DNA of 64,000 bases from Platycnemis pennipes (taxonomy: Eukaryota; Arthropoda; Insecta; Odonata; Platycnemididae): positions 114,737,163 through 114,801,162 of the forward strand of contig OW121856.1 of NCBI GenBank assembly GCA_933228895.1, written 5' to 3'. The notes beneath the pieces are model-generated. The model saw only the letters and a list, made by a program, of their open reading frames with translations, was not told the DNA's origin and did not search any database. Within the stretch, counting starts at the first letter, position 1, and each line of letters opens with the position of its first letter. Position numbers and translations under genes: made by a program. Below, piece after piece: positions 10,495 to 23,900 of the stretch.

Positions 10495-12498
10495 TTTATA
10501 CAATAATTCATAGCGAAATAAAAAATCCTGATTCTGAGGTGTGTTCTCAAATTAGCTTCCTTCTCACTAAATTCATTACTTCCGCTGTTTTTAAACAAAA
10601 ATTGACACTACGGCCTCTGCTCATCGGTTTTCACCGATTTTTATAGAATAGTTCATGGCGAAATAAAAAATCCAGATTCTGAGGTGTGTTCTCAAAACAG
10701 CTTCCTTCTCACTAAATTCACTACTTCACCTGTTTTAAAACAAAAATTGACACTAAGGCCCCTACTAATCGGTTTTCACCGATTTTTATAGAATAATTCA
10801 TGGCAAAATAAAAAATCCAGATTCTGAAGTGTGTTTTCAAAACACCATCATTGTCACAAAATTCAATATTCCCGCTATTTTGAAACAAAAATTGACACTA
10901 AGACATCTGCTCATCGGTTTTCACCGATTTTTATACAATAATTCATGGCAAAATAAAAAATCCAGATTCTGAGGTGTGTTCTCAAAACAGCTCCCTTCTC
11001 ACTAAATTCTCTATTTCCGCTATTTTAAAACAAAAATTGACACTAAGGCTTCTGCTCATCGGATTTCACCGATTTTTATACAATAATTCATGGCAAAATA
11101 AAAAATCCAGATTCTGAGGTGTGTTCTCAAAACAGCTTCCTTCTCACTAAATTCACTATTTCCGCTGTTTTAAAACAAGAATTGACACTAAGGCCTCTGC
11201 TCATCGGATTTCACCGATTTTTATACAATAATTCATGGCAAAATAAAAAATCCAGACTCTGAGGTGTGTTCTCAAAACAGGTTCCTTCTCACTAAAATCA
11301 CTATTTCCTCTGTTTTAAAACAAAAATTGACACTTCGGCCTCTGCTAATCGGTTTTTACCGATTTTTATACAATAATTCATACCGAAATAAAAAATCCAG
11401 ATTCTGAGGTGTGTTCTCAAAACAGCTTCCTATTCACTAAATTCACTATTTCCGCTGTTTTAAAACAAAAATTGTCAATAAGTCCTCTGCTCATCGGTTT
11501 TCACCGATTTTTACACAATAATTCATAGTGAAATAAAAAATCCACATTCTGAGGTGTGTTCTCAAAACAGTTTCCTTCTCACTAAATTCACTACTTCACC
11601 TGTTTTAAAACAAAAATTGACACTAAGGCCCCTACTAATCGGTTTTCACCGACTTTTATACAATAATTCATAGCGAAATAAAAAATCCAGATTCTAAGGT
11701 GTGTTCTCAAAACAGCTTCCTTCTCGCTTATTTCACTGTTTCCGCTGTTTTAAAACAAAAATTGACACTAAGGCCTCTGCTCATTGGTTTTCACCGATTT
11801 TTATACAGTAATTCATGGCAAAATAAAAAATCCAGATTCTGAAGTGTGTTTTCAAAACACCTTCATTGTCACAAAATTCAATATTGCCGCTATTTTGAAA
11901 CAAGAATTGACATTAAGACTTCTGCTCATCGGTTTTCACCGATTTTTATACAATAATTCATAGCGAAATAAAAAATCCTGATTCTGAGGTGTGTTCTCAA
12001 ATTAGCTTCCTTCTCACTAAATTCATTACTTCCGCTGTTTTAAAACAAAAATTGACACTACGGCCTCTGCTCATCGGTTTTCACCGATTTTTATAGAATA
12101 ATTCATAGCGAAATAAAAAATCCAGATTCTGAGGTGTGTTCTCAAAACAGCTATCTTCTCACTAAATTCACTACTTCACCTGTTTTAAAACAAAAATTGA
12201 CACTAAGGCCCGTACTAATCGGTTTTCACCGACTTTTATACAATAATTCATAGCGTAATAAAACATCCAAATTCTAAGGTGTGTTCTCAAAACAGCTTCC
12301 TTCTCGCTTATTTCACTGTTTCCGCTGTTTTAAAACAAAAATTGACACTAAGGCCTCTGCTCATTGGTTTTCACCGATTTTTATACAATAATTCATGGCA
12401 AAATAAAAAATCCAGATTCTGAAGTGTGTTTTCAAAACACCATCATTGTCACAAAATTCAATATTGCCGCTTTTTTGAAACAAAAATTGACACTAAGA

Positions 12499-12643
12499 CC
12501 CGTACTAATCGGTTTTCACCGACTTTTATACAATAATTCATAGCGTAATAAAACATCCAAATTCTAAGGTGTGTTCTCAAAACAGCTTCCTTCTCGCTTA
12601 TTTCACTGTTTCCGCTGTTTTAAAACAAAAATTGACACTAAGG
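12499..12643 (+). repeat. Extra single monomer in 10.4-kb copy 1
   Basis: At 12,499 copy 1 switches from TTGACACTAAGA into CCCGTACTAATCGG and repeats the monomer already present at about 12,209-12,353. It then rejoins the path that copy 2 follows directly after 22,940. The offset between the copies falls from 10,440 to 10,295, exactly one 145-bp monomer. The switch happens inside equivalent positions of two monomers, which is the mark of a homologous unequal exchange. I cannot tell gain in copy 1 from loss in copy 2, although the repeat of an adjacent monomer favours gain. Confidence 0.8.
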
Positions 12644-13800
12644 CCTCTGCTCATCGGTTTTCACCGATTTTTATACAATAATTCATAGCGAAATAAAAAA
12701 TCCAGATTCTGAGGTGTGTTCTCAAAACACCATCCTTCTCACTAAATTCACTATTTCCGCTGTTTTAAAACAAGAATTGACACTACGGCCTCTGCTCATC
12801 GGTTTTCACCGATTTTTATACAAAAATTCATAGCGAAATAAAAAATCCAGATTTTAAGGTGTGTTCTAAAAATCAGCTTCCTTCCCACTAAATTTACTGT
12901 ATCCGCTGTTAAAAAAAAAAAATGACACTAAGGCCTCTGCTCATCGGTATTCACCGATTTTTATACAATAATTCATAGCGAAATAAAAAACCCAGATTAT
13001 GAGGTGTGTTCTCAAAACAGCTTCCTTCTCACTAAACTCACTTTTTCCGCTGTTTTAAAACTAAACTTATCACTAAGGCCCCTGCTCATCGGTTTTCACC
13101 GATTATTATACAATAATTCATAGCAAAATAAAAAATCCAGATTCTGAGGTGTGTTCTCAAAACACCTTCCTTCTCACTAAAATCACTATTTTCGCTGTTT
13201 TAAAACAAGAATTGACGCTAAGGCCTCTGCTTATCGGTTTTCACCGATTTTTATACAATAATTCATAGCGAAATAAAAAACCCAGATTCTGAGGTGTGTT
13301 CTCAAAACAAGTTCCTTCTCACTTAATTCACTATTTCCGCTGTTTTAAAACAAAAATTGACACCAAGGCTTCTGCCCATTGGTTTTCACCAATTTTTATA
13401 CAATAATTCATAGCGAAATAAAAAATCCAGATTCTGAGGTGTGTTCTCAGAACACCTTCCTTCTAACTAAATTCACTATTTCCGCTGTTTTTAATCAGAA
13501 ATTGACACTAAGGCCGGTTTCTGCTCATCGGTTTTCACCCATTTTTATAGAATAATTCATAGCGAAATAAAAAATCCAGATTCTGAGGTGTGTTCTCAAA
13601 ACAGCTTCCTTCTCACTAAATTCACTACTTCACCTGTTTTAAAACAAAAATTGAAACTAAGGCCCCTTCTAATCGGTTTTCACCGATTTTTATACAATAA
13701 TTCATGGCAAAATAAAAAATCCAGATTCTGAAGTGTGTTTTCAAAACACCATCATTGTCACAAAATTCAATATTGCCGCTATTTTGAAACAAAAATTGAC

Positions 13801-15540
13801 ACTAAAACATCTGCTCATCGGTTTTCACCGATTTTTATACAATAATTCATAGCGAAATAAAAAATCCAGATTCTGAGGTGTGTTCTCAAAACAGCTCCCT
13901 TCTCACTAAATTCACTATTTCCGCTCTTTTAAAACAAAAATTGACACTAAGGCTTCTGCTCATCGGATTTAACCGATTTTTATACAATAATTCATGGCAA
14001 AATAAAAAATCCAGATTCTGAGGTGTGTTCTCAAAACAGCTTCCTACTCACTAAATTCACTATTTCCGCTGTTTTAAAACAAGAATTGACACTAAGGCCT
14101 CTGCTCATCGGATTTCACCGATTTTTATACAATAATTCATGGCAAAATAAAAAATCCAGATTCTGAGGTGTGTTCTCAAAACAGCTTCCTTCTCACTAAA
14201 ATCACTATTTCCTCTGTTTTAAAACAAAAATTGACACTACGGCCTCTGCTAATCGGTTTTCACCGATTTTTATACAATAATTCATACCGAAATAAAAAAT
14301 CCAGATTCTGAGGTGTGTTCTCAAAACAGCTTCCTATTCACTAAATTCACTATTTCCGCTGTTTTAAAACAAAAATTGTCAATAAGTCCTCTGCTCATCG
14401 GTTTTCACCGATTATCACACAATAATTCATAGCGAAATAAAAAATCCAGATTCTGAGGTGTGTTCTCAAAACACCATCCTTCTCACTAAATTCACTATTT
14501 CCGCTGTTTTAAAACAAGAATTGACACTAAGGCCTCTGCTCATCGGTTTTCACCGATTTTTATACAATAATTCATAGCGAAATAAAAAATCCTGATTCTG
14601 AGTTGTGTTCTCAAACCAGCTTGCTTCTCACTTATTTCACTGTTTCCGCTGTTTTAAAACAAAAATTGACACTACGGCCTCTGCTCATCGGTTTTCACCG
14701 ATTTTTATACAATAATTCATAGCGAAATAAAAAATCCTGATTCTGAGGTGTGTTCTCAAATTAGCTTCCTTCTCACTAAATTCATTACTTTCGCTTTTTT
14801 AAAACAAAAATTGACACTACGGCCTCTGCGCATCAGTTTTCACCGATTTTTATAGAATAATTCATAGCGAAATAAAAAATCCAGATTCTGAGGTGTGTTC
14901 TCAAAACAGCTTCCTTCTCACTAAATTCACTACTTCACCTGTTTTAAAACAAAAATTGACACTAAGGCCCCTACTAATCGGTTTTCACCGACTTTTATAC
15001 AATAATTCATAGCGAAATAAAAAATCCAGATTCTAAGGTGTGTTCTCAAAACAGCTTCCTTCTCGCTTATTTCACTGTTTCCGCTGTTTTAAAACAAAAA
15101 TTGACACTAAGGCCTCTGCTCATTGGTTTTCACCGATTTTTATACAATAATTCATGGCAAAATAAAAAATCCAGATTCTGAAGTGTGTTTTCAAAACACC
15201 TTCATTGTCACAAAATTCAATATTGTCGCTATTTTGAAACAAGAATTGACATTAAGACTTCTGCTCATCGGTTTTCACCGATTTTTATACAATAATTCAT
15301 AGCGAAATAAAAAATCCAGATACTGAGGTGTGTTCTCAAAACAGCTCCCTTCTCACTAAATTCACTATTTCCGCTATTTTAAAACAAAAATTGACACTAA
15401 GGCTTCTGCTCATCGGATTTCACCGATTTTTATACAATAATTCATGGCAAAATAAAAAATCCAGATTCTGAGGTGTGTTCTCAAAAAAGCTTCCTTCTCA
15501 CTAAATTCACTATTTCCGCAGTTTTAAAACAAAAATTGAC
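13801..15540 (+). repeat. Canonical 12-monomer higher-order repeat (1,740 bp)
   Basis: Twelve monomer classes in fixed order, named here by tags. AAACATCTG with CGCTCTTTTAAAAC; GGATTTAACCG with CTTCCTACTC; GGATTTCACC with CTAAAATCAC; CATACCG with CTTCCTATTC; GATTATCACAC; GAGTTGTGTTCTCAAACC; AAATTAGC; ATAGAATAATTC with ACTTCACCTG; GACTTTTATAC with CTCGCTTATTTC; GAAGTGTG with TTCATTGTCAC; GACATTAAGACTTC with CAGCTCCC; GGCTTCTG with CGCAGTTTTAAAAC. The next unit starts exactly 1,740 bp later (ACTAAAACAT at 13,801, ACTAAGACAT at 15,541). A copy lies at 24,096 in the second 10.4-kb block. Confidence 0.85.
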
Positions 15541-18003
15541 ACTAAGACATCTGCTCATCGGTTTTCACCGATTTTTATACAATAATTCATAGCGAAATAA
15601 AAAATCCAGATTCTGAGATGTGTTCTCAAAACAGCTCCCTTCTCACTAAATTCACTATTTCCGCTCTTTTAAAACAAAAATTGACACTAAGGCTTCTGCT
15701 CATCGGATTTAACCGATTTTTATACAATAATTCATGGCAAAATAAAAAATCCAGATTCTGAGGTGTGTTCTCAAAACAGCTTCCTACTCACTAAATTCAC
15801 TATTTCCGCTGTTTTAAAACAAGAATTGACACTAAGGCCTCTGCTCATCGGATTTCACCGATTTTTATACAATAATTCATGGCAAAATAAAAAATCCAGA
15901 TTCTGAGGTGTGTTCTCAAAACAGCTTCCTTCTCACTAAAATCACTATTTCCTCTGTTTTAAAACAAAAATTGACACTACGGCCTCTGCTAATCGGTTTT
16001 CACCGATTTTTATACAATAATTCATACCGAAATAAAAAATCCAGATTCTGAGGTGTGTTCTCAAAACAGCTTCCTATTCACTAAATTCACTATTTCCGCT
16101 GTTTTAAAACAAAAATTGTCAATAAGTCCTCTGCTCATCGGTTTTCACCGATTATCACACAATAATCAATAGCGAAATAAAAAATCCAGATTCTGAGGTG
16201 TGTTCTCAAAACACCATCCTTCTCACTAAATTCACTATTTCCGCTGTTTTAAAACAAGAATTGACACTAAGGCCTCTGCTCATCGGTTTTCACCGATTTT
16301 TATACAATAATTCATAGCGAAATAAAAAATCCTGATTCTGAGTTGTGTTCTCAAACCAGCTTGCTTCTCACTTATTTCACTGTTTCCGCTGTTTTAAAAC
16401 AAAAATTGACACTACGGCCTCTGCTCATCGGTTTTCACCGATTTTTATACAATAATTCATAGCGAAATAAAAAATCCTGATTCTGAGGTGTGTTCTCAAA
16501 TTAGCTTCCTTCTCACTAAATTCATTACTTCCGCTTTTTTAAAACAAAAATTGACACTACGGCCTCTGCGCATCAGTTTTCACCGATTTTTATAGAATAA
16601 TTCATAGCGAAATAAAAAATCCAGATTCTGAGGTGTGTTCTCAAAACAGCTTCCTTCTCACTAAATTCACTACTTCACCTGTTTTAAAACAAAAATTGAC
16701 ACTAAGGCCCCTACTAATCGGTTTTCACCGACTTTTATACAATAATTCATAGCGAAATAAAAAATCCAGATTCTAAGGTGTGTTCTCAAAACAGCTTCCT
16801 TCTCGCTTATTTCACTGTTTCCGCTGTTTTAAAACAAAAATTGACACTAAGGCCTCTGCTCATTGGTTTTCACCGATTTTTATACAATAATTCATGGCAA
16901 AATAAAAAATCCAGATTCTGAAGTGTGTTCTCAAAACAGCTTCCTTCTCACTAAAATCACTATTTCCTCTGTTTTAAAACAAAAATTGACACTACGGCCT
17001 CTGCTAATCGGTTTTCACCGATTTTTATACAATAATTCATACCGAAATAAAAAATCCAGATTCTGAGGTGTGTTCTCAAAACAGCTTCCTATTCACTAAA
17101 TTCACTATTTCCGCTGTTTTAAAACAAAAATTGTCAATAAGTCCTCTGCTCATCGGTTTTCACCGATTATCACACAATAATTCATAGCGAAATAAAAAAT
17201 CCAGATTCTGAGGTGTGTTCTCAAATTAGCTTCCTTCTCACTAAATTCATTACTTCCGCTTTTTTAAAACAAAAATTGACACTACGGCCTCTGCGCATCA
17301 GTTTTCACCGATTTTTATAGAATAATTCATAGCGAAATAAAAAATCCAGATTCTGAGGTGTGTTCTCAAAACAGCTTCCTTCTCACTAAATTCACTACTT
17401 CACCTGTTTTAAAACAAAAATTGACACTAAGGCCCCTACTAATCGGTTTTCACCGACTTTTATACAATAATTCATAGCGAAATAAAAAATCCAGATTCTA
17501 AGGTGTGTTCTCAAAACAGCTTCCTTCTCGCTTATTTCACTGTTTCCGCTGTTTTAAAACAAAAATTGACACTAAGGCCTCTGCTCATTGGTTTTCACCG
17601 ATTTTTATACAATAATTCATGGCAAAATAAAAAATCCAGATTCTGAAGTGTGTTTTCAACACCTTCATTGTCACAAAATTCAATATTGTCGCTATTTTGA
17701 AACAAGAATTGACATTAAGACTTCTGCTCATCGGTTTTCACCGATTTTTATACAATAATTCATAGCGAAATAAAAAATCCAGATTCTGAGGTGTGTTCTC
17801 AAAACAGCTCCCTTCTCACTAAATTCACTATTTCCGCTATTTTAAAACAAAAATTGACACTAAGGCTTCTGCTCATCGGATTTCACCGATTTTTATACAA
17901 TAATTCATGGCAAAATAAAAAATCCAGATTCTGAGGTGTGTTCTCAAAAAAGCTTCCTTCTCACTAAATTCACTATTTCCGCAGTTTTAAAACAAAAATT
18001 GAC
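15541..18003 (+). repeat. 17-monomer derivative of the 12-mer higher-order repeat
   Basis: Begins as a second copy of the 1,740-bp unit, then at about 16,921 jumps back 7 monomers (the sequence continues as it did after 15,909) and at about 17,219 jumps forward 2 monomers (continuing as after 16,494). The net gain is 5 monomers. Both jumps occur at matching positions in different monomer classes, producing chimeric monomers, for example the GAAGTGTGTTCTCAAAACAGC fusion at 16,920-16,941. A 2-bp loss lies near 17,657. The unit repeats in copy 2 from 25,837. Confidence 0.78.
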
Positions 18004-20940
18004 ACTAAGACATCTGCTCATCGGTTTTCACCGATTTTTATACAATAATTCATAGCGAAATAAAAAATCCAGATTCTGAGGTGTGTTCTCAAAACAGCTC
18101 CCTTCTCACTAAATTCACTATTTCCGCTCTTTTAAAACAAAAATTGACACTAAGGCTTCTGCTCATCGGATTTAACCGATTTTTATACAATAATTCATGG
18201 CAAAATAAAAAATCCAGATTCTGAGGTGTGTTCTCAAAACAGCTTCCTACTCACTAAATTCACTATTTCCGCTGTTTTAAAACAAGAATTGACACTAAGG
18301 CCTCTGCTCATCGGATTTCACCGATTTTTATACAATAATTCATGGCAAAATAAAAAATCCAGATTCTGAGGTGTGTTCTCAAAACAGCTTCCTTCTCACT
18401 AAAATCACTATTTCCTCTGTTTTAAAACAAAAATTGACACTACGGCCTCTGCTAATCGGTTTTCACCGATTTTTATACAATAATTCATACCGAAATAAAA
18501 AATCCAGATTCTGAGGTGTGTTCTCAAAACAGCTTCATATTCACTAAATTCACTATTTCCGCTGTTTTAAAACAAAAATTGTCAATAAGTCCTCTGCTCA
18601 TCGGTTTTCACCGATTATCACACAATAATCAATAGCGAAATAAAAAATCCAGATTCTGAGGTGTGTTCTCAAAACACCATCCTTCTCACTAAATTCACTA
18701 TTTCCGCTGTTTTAAAACAAGAATTGACACTAAGGCCTCTGCTCATCGGTTTTCACCGATTTTTATACAATAATTCATAGCGAAATAAAAAATCCTGATT
18801 CTGAGTTGTGTTCTCAAACCAGCTTGCTTCTCACTTATTTCACTGTTTCCGCTGTTTTAAAACAAAAATTGACACTACGGCCTCTGCTCATCGGTTTTCA
18901 CCGATTTTTATACAATAATTCATAGCGAAATAAAAAATCCTGATTCTGAGGTGTGTTCTCAAATTAGCTTCCTTCTCACTAAATTCATTACTTCCGCTGT
19001 TTTAAAACAAAAATTGACACTACGGCCTCTGCTCATCGGTTTTCACCGATTTTAATAGAATAATTCATAGCGAAATAAAAAATCCAGATTCTGAGGTGTG
19101 TTCTCAAAACAGCTTCCTTCTCACTAAATTCACTACTTCACCTGTTTTAAAACAAAAATTGACACTAAGGCCCCTACTAATCGGTTTTCACCGACTTTTA
19201 TACAATAATTCATAGCGAAATAAAAAATCCAGATTCTAAGGTGTGTTCTCAAAACAGCTTCCTTCTCGCTTATTTCACTGTTTCCGCTGTTTTAAAACAA
19301 AAATTGACACTAAGGCCTCTGCTCATTGGTTTTCACCGATTTTTATACAATAATTCATGGCAAAATAAAAAATCCAGATTCTGAAGTGTGTTTTCAAAAC
19401 ACCTTCATTGTCACAAAATTCAATATTGCCGCTATTTTGAAACAAGAATTGACATTAAGACTTCTGCTCATCGGTTTTCACCGATTTTTATACAATAATT
19501 CATAGCGAAATAAAAAATCCAGATTCTGAGGTGTGTTCTCAAAACAGCTCCCTTCTCACTAAATTCACTATTTCCGCTATTTTAAAACAAAAATTGACAC
19601 TAAGGCTTCTGCTCATCGGATTTCACCGATTTTTATACAATAATTCATGGCAAAATAAAAAATCCAGATTCTGAGGTGTGTTCTCAAAACAGCTTCCTTC
19701 TCACTAAATTCACTATTTCCGCAGTTTTAAAACAAGAATTGACACTAAGGCCTCTGCTCATCGGATTTCACCGATTTTTATACAATAATTCATGGCAAAA
19801 TAAAAAATCCAGATTCTGAGGTGTGTTCTCAAAACAGCTTCCTTCTCACTAAAATTACTATTTCCTCTGTTTTAAAACAAAAATTGACACAACGGCCTCT
19901 GCTAATCGGTTTTCACCGATTTTTATAATATAATTCATACCGAAATAAAAATCCAGATTCTAAGGTGTGTTCTCAAAACAGCTTCCTATTCACTAAATTC
20001 ACTGTTTCCGCTGTTTTAAAACAAAAATTGTCAATAAGTCCTCTGCTCATCGGTTTTCACCGATTTTTACACAATAATTCATAGCGAAATAAAAAATCCA
20101 GATTCTGAGGTGTGTTCTCAAAACACCATCCTTCTCACTAAATTCACTATTTCCGCTGTTTTAAAACAAGAATTGACACTACGGCCTCTGCTCATCGGTT
20201 TTCACCGATTTTTATACAAAAATTCATAGCGAAATATAAAATCCAGATTTTAAGGTGTGTTCTAAAAATCAGCTTCCTTCCCACTAAATTTACTGTATCC
20301 GCTTTTAAAAAAAAAAATGACACTAAGGCCTCTGCTCATCGGTTTTCACCGATTTTTATACAATAATTCATAGCGAATAAAAAAATCCTGATTCTGAGTT
20401 GTGTTCTCAAACCAGCTTGCTTCTCACTTATATCACTATTTCCGCTGTTTTAAAACAAAAATTGACACTACGGCCTCTGCTCATCGGTTTTCACCGATTT
20501 TTATACAATAATTCATAGCGAAATAAAAAATCCTGATTCTGAGGTGTGTTCTCAAATTAGCTTCCTTCTCACTAAATTCATTACTTCCGCTGTTTTAAAA
20601 CAAAAATTGACACTACGGCCTCTGCTCATCGGTTTTCACCGATTTTTATAGAATAATTCATAGCGAAATAAAAAATCCAGATTCTGAGGTGTGTTCTCAA
20701 AACAGCTTTCTTCTCACTAAATTCACTACTTCACCTGTTTTAAAACAAAAATTGACACTAAGGCCCGTACTAATCGGTTTTCACCGACTTTTATACAATA
20801 ATTCATAGCGTAATAAAACATCCAAATTCTAAGGTGTGTTCTCAAAACAGCTTCCTTCTCGCTTATTTCACTGTTTCCGCTGTTTTAAAACAAAAATTGA
20901 CACTAAGGCCTCTGCTCATTGGTTTTCACCGATTTTTATA
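18004..20940 (+). repeat. Third higher-order repeat unit, shortened, grading into divergent monomers
   Basis: Starts with the same ACTAAGACAT tag as the two units before it. Between CATACCG tags at 18,486 and 19,937 the spacing is 10 monomers instead of 12, because the AAGACATCTG and GGATTTAACC monomers are skipped. From about 19,900 it carries ATAATATAATTC and AAATAAAAATCC variants, then the A-run monomer near 20,290 and the AATAAAACATCC monomer near 20,810. Confidence 0.75.
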
Positions 20941-23900
20941 CAATAATTCATAGCGAAATAAAAAATCCTGATTCTGAGGTGTGTTCTCAAATTAGCTTCC
21001 TTCTCACTAAATTCATTACTTCCGCTGTTTTTAAACAAAAATTGACACTACGGCCTCTGCTCATCGGTTTTCACCGATTTTTATAGAATAGTTCATGGCG
21101 AAATAAAAAATCCAGATTCTGAGGTGTGTTCTCAAAACAGCTTCCTTCTCACTAAATTCACTACTTCACCTGTTTTAAAACAAAAATTGACACTAAGGCC
21201 CCTACTAATCGGTTTTCACCGATTTTTATAGAAAAATTCATGGCAAAATAAAAAATCCAGATTCTGAAGTGTGTTTTCAAAACACCATCATTGTCACAAA
21301 ATTCAATATTCCCGCTATTTTGAAACAAAAATTGACACTAAGACATCTGCTCATCGGTTTTCACCGATTTTTATACAATAATTCATGGCAAAATAAAAAA
21401 TCCAGATTCTGAGGTGTGTTCTCAAAACAGCTCCCTTCTCACTAAATTCTCTATTTCCGCTATTTTAAAACAAAAATTGACACTAAGGCTTCTGCTCATC
21501 GGATTTCACCGATTTTTATACAATAATTCATGGCAAAATAAAAAATCCAGATTCTGAGGTGTGTTCTCAAAACAGCTTCCTTCTCACTAAATTCACTATT
21601 TCCGCTGTTTTAAAACAAGAATTGACACTAAGGCCTCTGCTCATCGGATTTCACCGATTTTTATACAATAATTCATGGCAAAATAAAAAATCCAGACTCT
21701 GAGGTGTGTTCTCAAAACAGCTTCCTTCTCACTAAAATCACTATTTCCTCTGTTTTAAAACAAAAATTGACACTACGGCCTCTGCTAATCGGTTTTTACC
21801 GATTTTTATACAATAATTCATACCGAAATAAAAAATCCAGATTCTGAGGTGTGTTCTCAAAACAGCTTCCTATTCACTAAATTCACTATTTCCGCTGTTT
21901 TAAAACAAAAATTGTCAATAAGTCCTCTGCTCATCGGTTTTCACCGATTTTTACACAATAATTCATAGCGAAATAAAAAATCCACATTCTGAGGTGTGTT
22001 CTCAAAACAGTTTCCTTCTCACTAAATTCACTACTTCACCTGTTTTAAAACAAAAATTGACACTAAGGCCCCTACTAATCGGTTTTCACCGACTTTTATA
22101 CAATAATTCATAGCGAAATAAAAAATCCAGATTCTAAGGTGTGTTCTCAAAACAGCTTCCTTCTCGCTTATTTCACTGTTTCCGCTGTTTTAAAACAAAA
22201 ATTGACACTAAGGCCTCTGCTCATTGGTTTTCACCGATTTTTATACAATAATTCATGGCAAAATAAAAAATCCAGATTCTGAAGTGTGTTTTCAAAACAC
22301 CTTCATTGTCACAAAATTCAATATTGCCGCTATTTTGAAACAAGAATTGACATTAAGACTTCTGCTCATCGGTTTTCACCGATTTTTATACAATAATTCA
22401 TAGCGAAATAAAAAATCCTGATTCTGAGGTGTGTTCTCAAATTAGCTTCCTTCTCACTAAATTCATTACTTCCGCTGTTTTAAAACAAAAATTGACACTA
22501 CGGCCTCTGCTCATCGGTTTTCACCGATTTTTATAGAATAATTCATAGCGAAATAAAAAATCCAGATTCTGAGGTGTGTTCTCAAAACAGCTATCTTCTC
22601 ACTAAATTCACTACTTCACCTGTTTTAAAACAAAAATTGACACTAAGGCCCGTACTAATCGGTTTTCACCGACTTTTATACAATAATTCATAGCGTAATA
22701 AAACATCCAAATTCTAAGGTGTGTTCTCAAAACAGCTTCCTTCTCGCTTATTTCACTGTTTCCGCTGTTTTAAAACAAAAATTGACACTAAGGCCTCTGC
22801 TCATTGGTTTTCACCGATTTTTATACAATAATTCATGGCAAAATAAAAAATCCAGATTCTGAAGTGTGTTTTCAAAACACCATCATTGTCACAAAATTCA
22901 ATATTGCCGCTTTTTTGAAACAAAAATTGACACTAAGACATCTGCTCATCGGTTTTCACCGATTTTTATACAATAATTCATAGCGAAATAAAAAATCCAG
23001 ATTCTGAGGTGTGTTCTCAAAACACCATCCTTCTCACTAAATTCACTATTTCCGCTGTTTTAAAACAAGAATTGACACTACGGCCTCTGCTCATCGGTTT
23101 TCACCGATTTTTATACAAAAATTCATAGCGAAATAAAAAATCCAGATTTTAAGGTGTGTTCTAAAAATCAGCTTCCTTCCCACTAAATTTACTGTATCCG
23201 CTGTTAAAAAAAAAAAATGACACTAAGGCCTCTGCTCATCGGTATTCACCGATTTTTATACAATAATTCATAGCGAAATAAAAAACCCAGATTATGAGGT
23301 GTGTTCTCAAAACAGCTTCCTTCTCACTAAACTCACTTTTTCCGCTGTTTTAAAACTAAACTTGACACTAAGGCCCCTGCTCATCGGTTTTCACCGATTA
23401 TTATACAATAATTCATAGCAAAATAAAAAATCCAGATTCTGAGGTGTGTTCTCAAAACACCTTCCTTCTCACTAAAATCACTATTTTCGCTGTTTTAAAA
23501 CAAGAATTGACGCTAAGGCCTCTGCTTATCGGTTTTCACCGATTTTTATACAATAATTCATAGCGAAATAAAAAACCCAGATTCTGAGGTGTGTTCTCAA
23601 AACAAGTTCCTTCTCACTAAATTCACTATTTCCGCTGTTTTAAAACAAAAATTGACACCAAGGCTTCTGCCCATTGGTTTTCACCAATTTTTATACAATA
23701 ATTCATAGCGAAATAAAAAATCCAGATTCTGAGGTGTGTTCTCAGAACACCTTCCTTCTAACTAAATTCACTATTTCCGCTGTTTTTAATCAGAAATTGA
23801 CACTAAGGCCGGTTTCTGCTCATCGGTTTTCACCCATTTTTATAGAATAATTCATAGCGAAATAAAAAATCCAGATTCTGAGGTGTGTTCTCAAAACAGC

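Larger units (their letters stand above)
10495..20940 (+). repeat. 10.4-kb higher-order block, copy 1 (about 72 monomers)
   Basis: Matches the following block with offset 10,440 from about 10,495, changing to 10,295-10,298 after about 12,640. The rare variants CTGTTTTTAAACAAAAATTG (10,590s) and GAATAGTTCATGGCG (10,648) are shared exactly with 21,030 and 21,088. Left of 10,495 identity to the corresponding copy-2 sequence drops sharply, which places the edge. Copy-1-only changes include CACTTCGGCC near 11,333, CATAGTGAAAT near 11,525 and ACAGTAATTC near 11,806. Confidence 0.88.

Noticed and set aside
16863..17066. 67-codon open frame, repeated exactly at 27,159-27,362; a related frame at 39,194-39,397 and 56,886-57,089
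   Set aside because: It is a translation of satellite monomers. It is open only because particular classes sit next to each other and it copies with the 10.3-kb or 17.7-kb blocks. As 145 is not a multiple of 3, the frame shifts in each monomer and stops follow. There is no gene-like context.
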